From Pseudomonadota bacterium (lineage in GTDB: Bacteria > Pseudomonadota > Gammaproteobacteria > Xanthomonadales > Rhodanobacteraceae), in assembly GCA_023430685.1 (NCBI GenBank), contig JAEYZH010000133.1, forward strand, positions 1-11,464: a stretch of 11,464 nucleotides of DNA. The letters are read 5' to 3'. Every line of letters starts with the position of its first letter. Within the stretch, counting starts at the first letter, position 1. Both the position numbers and the translations under genes were made by a program. Shown one piece after another: positions 6,467-11,464 of this stretch. Below the pieces are notes generated by a model. It made no database searches. It saw nothing but the letters and a program-made list of their open reading frames with translations, and was not told the origin of the DNA.

Positions 6467-6733
6467 TCAGCGACGCTCGAAGCCGCGGATCGCGCGCTCG
6501 GCGATCTCCTCGCGCGTGACGCGATCGACGCGCGCCGCAGGTGGTCCGACTCGCAGCCACTCGGCGAGCGCGTCGAGTGCCGGCGCATCGCCCTCGGCCA
6601 CGACCTCCACGCGCCCGTCCTCGAGGTTGCGCGCATGGCCGCGAAGTCCGAGATCGAGTGCGCGCGCCTGCGTGGCTGCACGGAAGAACACGCCCTGCAC
6701 GAGTCCGCCGACGAGGAAGCGTGCGGCCGGCAT
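6467..6733 (-). CDS. Acylphosphatase
   Basis: This is a small cytoplasmic enzyme that hydrolyses carboxyl-phosphate bonds such as acetyl-phosphate. Its 88 residues are the usual length. The active-site loop GLVQGVFFR (10-18) supplies Arg18, and the second signature RNLEDGRVEV (35-44) supplies Asn36; together they are the two catalytic residues of the family. The ATG at 6733 is only two bases after the TAA of the thioredoxin-like gene (TAAcgATG), so translation is probably coupled; I see no independent ribosome-binding site outside the upstream gene. The pseudouridine synthase start follows one base after its stop. Bacterial acylphosphatases are often called AcyP or YccX; the physiological substrate is usually unknown. 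Confidence 0.93.
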   Translation of the reverse strand: MPAARFLVGGLVQGVFFRAATQARALDLGLRGHARNLEDGRVEVVAEGDAPALDALAEWLRVGPPAARVDRVTREEIAERAIRGFERR

Positions 6734-6735
6734 CG

Positions 6736-7236
6736 TTATTTGGCGGCGGACGCCGCGACGATCGCCTGCTCGAGGTCCTTCACCGTGACCGGACCGGTGA
6801 ACCGCTTGGCCACGCGACCTTCGGGGTCGATCAGGTACGTGGTCGGAAGGCCGCGCGGCGTTTCGAAGTCCGCGAGTGGTTCGTAGACGTCGGGTTGCGC
6901 GAGCGGATACGCGACCGGATGCTTCTTCGCGAACTCGAGGATCTCGGCCTTGTCGGTGTCCTCCCAGGCGAGTCCGATCGCGCGCACGTCGTCGCGTGAT
7001 TCGACGAACGCCGACAGCGCCGGCATTTCCTCGATGCAGGGCGAACACCAGGTGGCCCAGAAGTTCACGATGACCCACTTGCCGCGCTGCGCGGCGAGGT
7101 CGAACTTCTCGCCGTCCAGCGTCGTGATCGCGAGCGTCGGGCGCTCCGCGGTGCGCTCAGCGGCGCTTGCACTGGCGGGTGCGACCGCGGCCGCGAGCAG
7201 CGCGATCGTTGCGGCGAGGAACAGGGCGGGCTTCAT
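6736..7236 (-). CDS. TlpA/ResA-like periplasmic thioredoxin-fold protein
   Basis: This 166-residue protein has a signal peptide (hydrophobic about 4-20, probable cleavage after ASASA near residue 25) and a redoxin domain. The motif WATWCSPC carries the redox cysteines Cys64 and Cys67. The cis-proline region is GLPTTYLID (Pro131), followed by GRVAKRFTGP. This is the TlpA/ResA/DsbE pattern, proteins that usually reduce disulfides in the periplasm, for example in cytochrome c maturation. No ccm or dsbD genes are in view, so the partner is unknown. The ATG overlaps the stop of the upstream yihY-type gene in an ATGA junction, indicating translational coupling. A WCxxC-type redoxin with reducing function is the likeliest reading; an oxidising role cannot be excluded. 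Confidence 0.9.
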   Translation of the reverse strand: MKPALFLAATIALLAAAVAPASASAAERTAERPTLAITTLDGEKFDLAAQRGKWVIVNFWATWCSPCIEEMPALSAFVESRDDVRAIGLAWEDTDKAEILEFAKKHPVAYPLAQPDVYEPLADFETPRGLPTTYLIDPEGRVAKRFTGPVTVKDLEQAIVAASAAK

Positions 7237-8567
7237 CGGACGTGGGTCTCTTCGGGAGGTCGCGTCGCGGCGGCGCGATGCGCGACGGGATCGGGCGGCG
7301 TGCCGGCCACCGATGGTACATCGGCCGGAAACAGCTGCGCCAAGGGCACGTCGAGCGCGCTGCGCAGGCCATCGCCGAGTTCGTGGAGCAAGCTGGCGGC
7401 CGGCGCTCCGAATTCAAGCGTGCGCGCGCCGTCATCCACGGGCAGGCGATAGCCGCCCTGCGCGTAGATCTCGAGCAGGTCGATGCTCGCGAGGTCACGC
7501 ACCACGACCCATTCGCCAAGCTCGCCCCGCTGCAGCAGGCCTACGCCGTGGAGGTCGCCGAGGTAGCGCTGCAGCAGGTCGTCGGTCAGGAAGGGCTCTG
7601 CCTTGAGCAGGTCCTCGCTGTGCAGGCCGCGTCCCTGGCGTTGCGCGGCCGCGAAGTTCGCGAGCACGCGCAGCAGGCCCACGAACTCCTGCTCGCGCGG
7701 CAGGCGCAGCGCCGCAGGACGGTAATCGAACGAACTCAGCGACGCGGTGATCGATGCACCGAACATCACGATCACCCACGACAGGTAGATCCAGAGGATG
7801 AACACCGGCACCACCGCGAGCGCGCCGTAGACCTGCTGGTAATTCGCGTACGAGGTCGCGTAAAGCGCGAAACCGCGCTTGGCCGCTTCGAACAGCACCG
7901 CGGCGATCAGGCCGCCGAGCAGCGCGTGGCGCAGGCGTACGGTGCGGTTCGGGATCACCGCGTACCCCGCGACCAGTGCGCTCCAGATCATCAGGAACGG
8001 CAACATCTCGAGCACGCGCGCCTTGATCGAGAACTGCGCTTCCGCCGCACCGAGGAAGGGCAGCGCGAACACGTACGAACTGATCGCGAGCGCCGCGACC
8101 AGCAGCAGCGGGCCGAGCGTGAGCGCGGTCCAGTAGATCACGAAGCGCGCGCTCGCACTGCGCGCGACATGCACGCGCCAGATCCGGTTGAACGCATCCT
8201 CGATGCTCATCATCAGCGACAGCGCGCTGAAGAACAGCACGAGCACGCCGACCACCGTCGCGCGGCTCGCGTTGGCCGCGAACTCGGTGATGTATCCCTG
8301 CACGGCGCTGCCTGCCGCCGGAACGAAGTTGATGAAGACCCAGTTCACGAGCTGCTCGCGCCAGCGCTCGAAACCGGGGAACGCCGCGAGGATGCCGAGC
8401 ACCGCGGCGGTCACCGGCACCAGCGCGAACACCGAGGTGAACGACAGCGCGCCGGCGGTCTGGAAGCAGCGGTCCTCGACGAACCGCTGCCAGGTGAAAT
8501 CGAGGAACGCGAGCATGCGCTCGCGGTCGTAGCGCGATCTGGCAAACTCCACGAGGCGTGCACGCAT
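7233..8567 (-). CDS. YihY/BrkB-family inner membrane protein
   Basis: This 444-residue polytopic protein was once misassigned as ribonuclease BN; the family's function is unresolved. About six membrane segments are visible near 37-61, 101-121, 143-168, 183-204, 213-232 and 246-275. Family-typical stretches are QTAGALSFTSVFALVP (37-52), SLMMSIEDAFNRIW (117-130) and the last helix, FILWIYLSWVIVMFGA. A soluble C-terminal region of about 160 residues (285-444) is longer than in E. coli YihY (290 residues in total). Part of it, around 328-358, resembles a small winged-helix, which is only an impression. The ATG at 8567 is the first Met and leaves 108 bases to divergent wrbA; no strong ribosome-binding site is seen. 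It leads the operon with the thioredoxin-like, acylphosphatase and pseudouridine synthase genes. Confidence 0.9.
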   Translation of the reverse strand: MRARLVEFARSRYDRERMLAFLDFTWQRFVEDRCFQTAGALSFTSVFALVPVTAAVLGILAAFPGFERWREQLVNWVFINFVPAAGSAVQGYITEFAANASRATVVGVLVLFFSALSLMMSIEDAFNRIWRVHVARSASARFVIYWTALTLGPLLLVAALAISSYVFALPFLGAAEAQFSIKARVLEMLPFLMIWSALVAGYAVIPNRTVRLRHALLGGLIAAVLFEAAKRGFALYATSYANYQQVYGALAVVPVFILWIYLSWVIVMFGASITASLSSFDYRPAALRLPREQEFVGLLRVLANFAAAQRQGRGLHSEDLLKAEPFLTDDLLQRYLGDLHGVGLLQRGELGEWVVVRDLASIDLLEIYAQGGYRLPVDDGARTLEFGAPAASLLHELGDGLRSALDVPLAQLFPADVPSVAGTPPDPVAHRAAATRPPEETHVR

Positions 8568-8675
8568 GGGGCGAGCCTAGCGCAGCGTTGCGCCGGGACC
8601 AACCATGCGCGGCCAAGGGCTTCAGCGGGCGGTCGGCTGCTGCCTCGTCGCACGCTCCCCCGCACGGACCATCCG

Positions 8676-9278
8676 ATGGCGAACGACATCCTCGTGCTCT
8701 ACTACAGCCGCACCGGCAAGGTTGCGCAGCTCGCGCGGCTGGTCGCGCGCGGCGTCGAGGAAGTCGCAGGCATGCACGCGCGCCTGCGCAGCGTGCCGCC
8801 GGTCGCGCCGGTGACCGAAGTCGCCGCGCCGCCCGAACCCGACGAGGGCGCGCCCTACGCCTCGCGCGAGGACCTGCGCGATTGCGCGGGCCTCGTGCTC
8901 GGCAGCCCGACGCGTTTCGGCAACATGGCCGCGCCGCTCAAGCATTTCCTCGACGGCAGCTCGGCCGAATGGGCCTCGGGCAGCCTCGTCGGCAAGCCGG
9001 CCGGTGTGTTCACCTCGACCAGCACGATGCATGGCGGCCAGGAAACGACATTGCTGTCGATGATGTTGCCATTGCTGCACCACGGCATGCTGCTCGTCGG
9101 CCTCCCGTACACCGAAGCCGCGCTCACGCACACGCGGAGCGGCGGCTCGCCGTACGGCGCGAGCCATGTCGCAGGCGCCAGCGGCGCGAATGCGATCACC
9201 GATGAAGAACGGACGCTCGCGCGCGTGCTCGGGCGCCGCGTGGCGGATGCCGCGCGCCGGCTCGGTGCGAACGCATGA
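8676..9278 (+). CDS. wrbA: NAD(P)H:quinone oxidoreductase, WrbA type
   Basis: This flavodoxin-like FMN enzyme makes two-electron reductions of quinones, which avoids semiquinone radicals. Its 200 residues match the family size. Visible FMN-contact regions are the phosphate loop YYSRTGKV (9-16), GSPTRFGNM (76-84), TSTMHGGQE (115-123) and GGSPYGASHVAG (156-167). The start at 8676 precedes MANDILVLYYSRTG, the usual WrbA opening; the upstream sequence (CACGGACCATCCG) has only a weak ribosome-binding site. The stop overlaps the start of the DUF2069 gene in an ATGA. The gene is divergent from the yihY-type gene; the 8568-8675 interval must hold both promoters, but I cannot place them convincingly. 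Confidence 0.95.
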   Translation: MANDILVLYYSRTGKVAQLARLVARGVEEVAGMHARLRSVPPVAPVTEVAAPPEPDEGAPYASREDLRDCAGLVLGSPTRFGNMAAPLKHFLDGSSAEWASGSLVGKPAGVFTSTSTMHGGQETTLLSMMLPLLHHGMLLVGLPYTEAALTHTRSGGSPYGASHVAGASGANAITDEERTLARVLGRRVADAARRLGANA

Positions 9279-9613
9279 ACGCGCAGCGCACCGGCTTCAT
9301 CGCATGGGCCGCGCTGGTGCTGCTGCAGCCGGCCTGGTACCTCTGGCTCGCGCCGCCCGCGAACGGTCGCGGCTGGCTCGCACTCGTGCTGACGCTGCCG
9401 CCGCTGCTGCTGCCACTGCTCGCGCTGCGCACGAATCCGCGCCGCGCACTGCTGTGGGCCGGCATCGTCGCGATGTTCTACTTCTGCCACGGCGTCGTCG
9501 CCGCGTGGGCGGTTCCCGACGCGCGCGTGCCCGCGATCGCCGAAGCGCTGCTCTGCCTCGTCGTCATCGCGGCAGCGGGCAAGAGGGAGCCTCGCGCGCC
9601 GCATCGCGCGTGA
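9275..9613 (+). CDS. DUF2069 family small membrane protein
   Basis: This 112-residue protein has four predicted helices near 8-26, 33-51, 58-79 and 84-101. The motif AMFYFCHGVV (66-75) is characteristic of the DUF2069 family in gammaproteobacteria. The function is unknown. Its ATG overlaps the wrbA stop by four bases (ATGA), so the two are almost certainly one transcript with coupled translation, and the wrbA/DUF2069 pairing is commonly seen in this bacterial group. The C-terminal tail after residue 101 is basic. It converges on the LysR gene. Confidence 0.85.
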   Translation: MNAQRTGFIAWAALVLLQPAWYLWLAPPANGRGWLALVLTLPPLLLPLLALRTNPRRALLWAGIVAMFYFCHGVVAAWAVPDARVPAIAEALLCLVVIAAAGKREPRAPHRA

Positions 9614-9799
9614 TGCGCGTTGCAGCGCGGGCAGCAGCCGCGCCACGCGCGTCCGCTCGCCCCTCGGCGCCGGTCAAAACGTGCAGCCGAAGGACGCGCT
9701 CGCGAGGGCATCCGGGCGCAGCGGCGCTTGACTACGCGGACATGCGCCCGCTGCGCCGGCGCGAACCGAGCCTGTCGCGGCAGCGCCGTGCGCCCGGCC
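9614..9799. other. Non-coding gap between converging genes, with one long inverted repeat
   Basis: No open frame here has a recognisable product. The only structure seen is an inverted repeat with perfect 10-bp arms, GGCGCAGCGG (9715-9724) and CCGCTGCGCC (9748-9757), and a 23-base spacer. Its place between the 3' ends of the DUF2069 and LysR genes fits a bidirectional transcription end or a degraded repeat element, but there is no T-run and no GTAG head. Confidence 0.4.
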
Positions 9800-10750
9800 T
9801 CATGCCCCTCCACACTGCTCGTGCTTCTGCCGCACCGCGCCGGGCAGCCGCTCGGCGAGGAACTCGACGAGTGCGCGCACGCCGGGCAACTGGCCGCGCC
9901 GGCTGGGATAGACGAAATGCATCGTGCCCTGCCGCGCGTTCCAGCCCGGCAGCACGACTTCGAGCTCGCCGCGCGCGATCGACGGCGCGCAAACGAATTC
10001 CGGCAGCATCGCGACGCCCTGCGAACGGCGCGCGGCTTCGTGCAGCACCGCGAAGTCGCCGCAGATCAGGCGTGCCTGCATCTCGACGCTGACGCGGTTC
10101 GCATCGCCATCGTGGAGTTCGAGCAGTTGCGCGCCGTCGTGCTCGAGCATCGACAGCAGCGGCAGCCGCTCGAGTGCCTGCGGCTGCTCGGGTCGTCCGT
10201 GCGCCTCGAGGAAGGCCGGGCTCGCGACCAGCAGCACGCGCGAGTAGCCGAACGTGCGCAGGACCAGCGAGGTGTCGGTATCGAGTTTCTCGCGCACGCG
10301 CAGCGCGAGGTCGATGCCTTCGCCGATCAGGTCGACGCGGCGGTTGTTCGCGAGCACGCGCACCTGCACTTTCGGGTACGCGGCAAGGAAGTCCGGCAGC
10401 ACGTGCGCGACGATCGTCTGCGCGAGCGACACCGGGCAACTCATGCGCACGATCCCGCGCGGCTCAGCGCGCAGTTCGTCGACGACGTCCTGCGCGGCCT
10501 GCGCCTCCTCGAGCGCGGCGCGGCAATGCGCGTAGAAGCGCTCGCCGATCTCGGTGACCGCGAAGCGCCGCGTGGTCCGCTGCAGCAGGCGCACGCCGAG
10601 GCGCTCCTCGAGTTGCGCGATGCGCTTGCTGAGCCGCGATTTCGGCACGCCGAGCGCGCGCCCCGCGGCCGAGAACCCCTTGTGTTCGACCACCGCGACG
10701 AAGAACCGCAGGTCGTTGAGGTCGTGCAGCGCGCCCTGGGCCGAATGCAT
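9800..10750 (-). CDS. LysR-family transcriptional regulator
   Basis: This 316-residue protein has the standard LysR layout. An N-terminal winged helix-turn-helix (about 9-68) contains DLRFFVAVVEHKGFSAAGRA and RLSKRIAQLEERLGVRLLQR. A linker helix and an effector-binding domain (about 93-300) follow. It most likely controls the divergent azoR, the usual arrangement for this family, perhaps in response to a quinone or other electrophile; the effector cannot be read from sequence. The ATG at 10750 has a GGGAAA close upstream. A candidate promoter and an inverted repeat lie in the shared intergenic region, consistent with negative autoregulation. Confidence 0.93.
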   Translation of the reverse strand: MHSAQGALHDLNDLRFFVAVVEHKGFSAAGRALGVPKSRLSKRIAQLEERLGVRLLQRTTRRFAVTEIGERFYAHCRAALEEAQAAQDVVDELRAEPRGIVRMSCPVSLAQTIVAHVLPDFLAAYPKVQVRVLANNRRVDLIGEGIDLALRVREKLDTDTSLVLRTFGYSRVLLVASPAFLEAHGRPEQPQALERLPLLSMLEHDGAQLLELHDGDANRVSVEMQARLICGDFAVLHEAARRSQGVAMLPEFVCAPSIARGELEVVLPGWNARQGTMHFVYPSRRGQLPGVRALVEFLAERLPGAVRQKHEQCGGA

Positions 10751-10781
10751 GATCGTTTCCCGTGGTGAACGTTTCGTCGCG

Positions 10782-10810
10782 ATTCTCGGGTCTTATCCGA
10801 TGATTGTCCA
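10782..10810 (-). promoter_or_regulatory. Candidate sigma-70 promoter of the LysR gene
   Basis: On the minus strand, TGGACA (10810-10805) matches five of six -35 consensus bases and GAGAAT (10787-10782) matches four of six -10 bases, with an exact 17-base spacer. Transcription would start near 10775, leaving a leader of about 25 bases before the ATG. The -35 overlaps the inverted repeat at 10808-10823. No equally good promoter was found for azoR. Confidence 0.4.
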
Positions 10811-10823
10811 CGCCCTATCGTGG
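10808..10823. promoter_or_regulatory. Inverted repeat, candidate LysR operator
   Basis: CCACG (10808-10812) and CGTGG (10819-10823) form a perfect 5-6-5 dyad in the 117-base divergent region. A third CGTGG half-site is at 10761-10765, close to the LysR start. A recognition dyad with a second site nearer one promoter is typical of LysR regulators, although the classic T-N11-A form is not obvious. Confidence 0.4.
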
Positions 10824-10867
10824 TTTCTCGCAGGAGGCGCTTTCGCCCCCGACCGGAGAACACCGCG

Positions 10868-11449
10868 ATGAACCTGTTGCATGTCGATTCGAGCGCGCTC
10901 GGCGCGCATTCGGTTTCACGCGAACTCAGCCGCGAAGTCACGGACTCGCTGCTGCGTGCGCACCCGCACGCGAAACGCGTCTATCGCGACCTCGCCGCCG
11001 ATCCGCTGCCGCACTGGGCGCCTGCGCCCGATGCCGCGCAACCCGCCGAGCGCAGCGGCAGCGAGGCGCTCGACGAGTTCCTCGCCGCGGACATCGTCGT
11101 GGTCGGCGCGCCGATGTACAACTTCTCGATCCCGAGCACGCTCAAGGCCTGGATCGACCGCCTCGCCGTGCCGGGCAGGACGTTTCGCTATACCCCCGAA
11201 GGTCCCGAGGGCCTCGCGCGCGGCAAGCGCATCGTGATCGCATCGTCGCGCGGCGGCATCTACAGCGAGGGTCCGGCCGCGCCGATGGATTTCCAGGAAG
11301 CCTATCTGCGCACGGTGTTCGGGTTCTTCGGCATCGAGGACATCGAGGTCGTGCGTGCCGAGGGCGTCAACCTCGGACCCGCGCAGAAGCAGCAGGCGAT
11401 CGCAGGCGCGCTCGCGTCGATCCGCGGGCGCGAGGCACTCGCGGCGTAG
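10868..11449 (+). CDS. azoR: FMN-dependent NADH:quinone oxidoreductase / azoreductase
   Basis: This cytoplasmic flavodoxin-fold enzyme uses NADH to reduce quinones, azo compounds and some nitroaromatics. Its 193 residues compare with about 200 for E. coli AzoR. Conserved segments are the N-terminal phosphate-binding serines (VDSSALGAHSVS, 6-17), APMYNFSIPSTLKAWID (81-97), TFRYTPEGPEGL (105-116) and SSRGGIYSEGP (126-136). A GGAGA lies about 9 bases before the ATG at 10868. The gene is divergent from the LysR gene, its probable regulator. The TAG stop is part of the GTAG head of the repeat that starts at 11446, so the repeat directly abuts and overlaps the coding end. Confidence 0.95.
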   Translation: MNLLHVDSSALGAHSVSRELSREVTDSLLRAHPHAKRVYRDLAADPLPHWAPAPDAAQPAERSGSEALDEFLAADIVVVGAPMYNFSIPSTLKAWIDRLAVPGRTFRYTPEGPEGLARGKRIVIASSRGGIYSEGPAAPMDFQEAYLRTVFGFFGIEDIEVVRAEGVNLGPAQKQQAIAGALASIRGREALAA

Positions 11450-11464
11450 GGTGGGTCGCAGCGC
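11446..11464 (+). repeat. Start of a GTAG hairpin repeat (family 2), cut by the window end
   Basis: GTAG (11446-11449) is followed by GGTGGGTC and GCAGCGC. All 19 bases equal the reverse complement of the beginning of the repeat at 3367-3404, so this is the same stem subtype 8 kb away, here on the plus strand. The complementary arm lies beyond the window. Confidence 0.8.

Noticed and set aside
6466..6681. ATG-started N-terminal extension of the pseudouridine synthase
   Set aside because: It would translate the acylphosphatase gene in another frame, with Arg/Ser-rich nonsense before the S4 domain.
7167..8675. Long in-frame upstream extension of wrbA
   Set aside because: It is antisense to the yihY-type gene; WrbA proteins start at the MANDILVLYY-type opening at 8676.
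1..11464. A novel defence or mobile gene system
   Set aside because: Every substantial gene belongs to a familiar chromosomal family, or in the case of the 100-residue membrane protein is an isolated small gene. There is no integrase, transposase, toxin-antitoxin pair or composition break. Only the short repeats are mobile-like.

Overview
The window looks like an ordinary chromosomal stretch of a high-GC gammaproteobacterium, most likely of the Xanthomonadales/Lysobacterales. The reasons are the very high GC content with strong G/C at third codon positions, the mix of genes (lipoprotein Dcp, Kbl, YihY, WrbA next to a DUF2069 protein, a LysR regulator facing AzoR), and GTAG-headed palindromic repeats like the REP/SMAG elements known from Stenotrophomonas and relatives. 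The taxonomic call is an inference. I recognise no phage, plasmid, transposase, CRISPR, toxin-antitoxin or RNA gene.

Layout. Bases 1-167 hold a cluster of short GTAG/GCAG hairpin repeats. Next come an exported agmatine-deiminase-family protein (minus) and a 100-residue membrane protein (minus). Kbl (plus) faces the 3' end of a Dcp-type M3 metallopeptidase lipoprotein (minus); between these converging genes lies a second repeat cluster, made of three 66-bp tandem copies plus an inverted relative. A tightly packed minus-strand operon follows, in transcription order yihY-type membrane protein, TlpA-like thioredoxin, acylphosphatase and RsuA/RluB-family pseudouridine synthase (8567 down to 5725), with junctions of -4, +2 and +1 bases. 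Divergent from it, on the plus strand, are wrbA and a DUF2069 membrane protein, which overlap by ATGA. The window ends with a LysR regulator (minus) divergent from azoR (plus). The last 19 bases are the start of another GTAG repeat.

How the genes fit together. There is one redox theme: two FMN-dependent NAD(P)H oxidoreductases of the flavodoxin fold (WrbA and AzoR), a periplasmic thioredoxin-like protein and a LysR regulator placed to control azoR. The rest is housekeeping: threonine/glycine catabolism (Kbl), peptide degradation (Dcp) and RNA modification. No undescribed multigene system is visible.

The most interesting signal is in the repeats. Two element families share a GTAG head, their stems vary by compensatory changes, one has recently expanded in tandem, and two unrelated genes (the deiminase-family gene and azoR) end on the TAG inside the element's GTAG. 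A RAYT-type transposase that could move such elements is not in the window.
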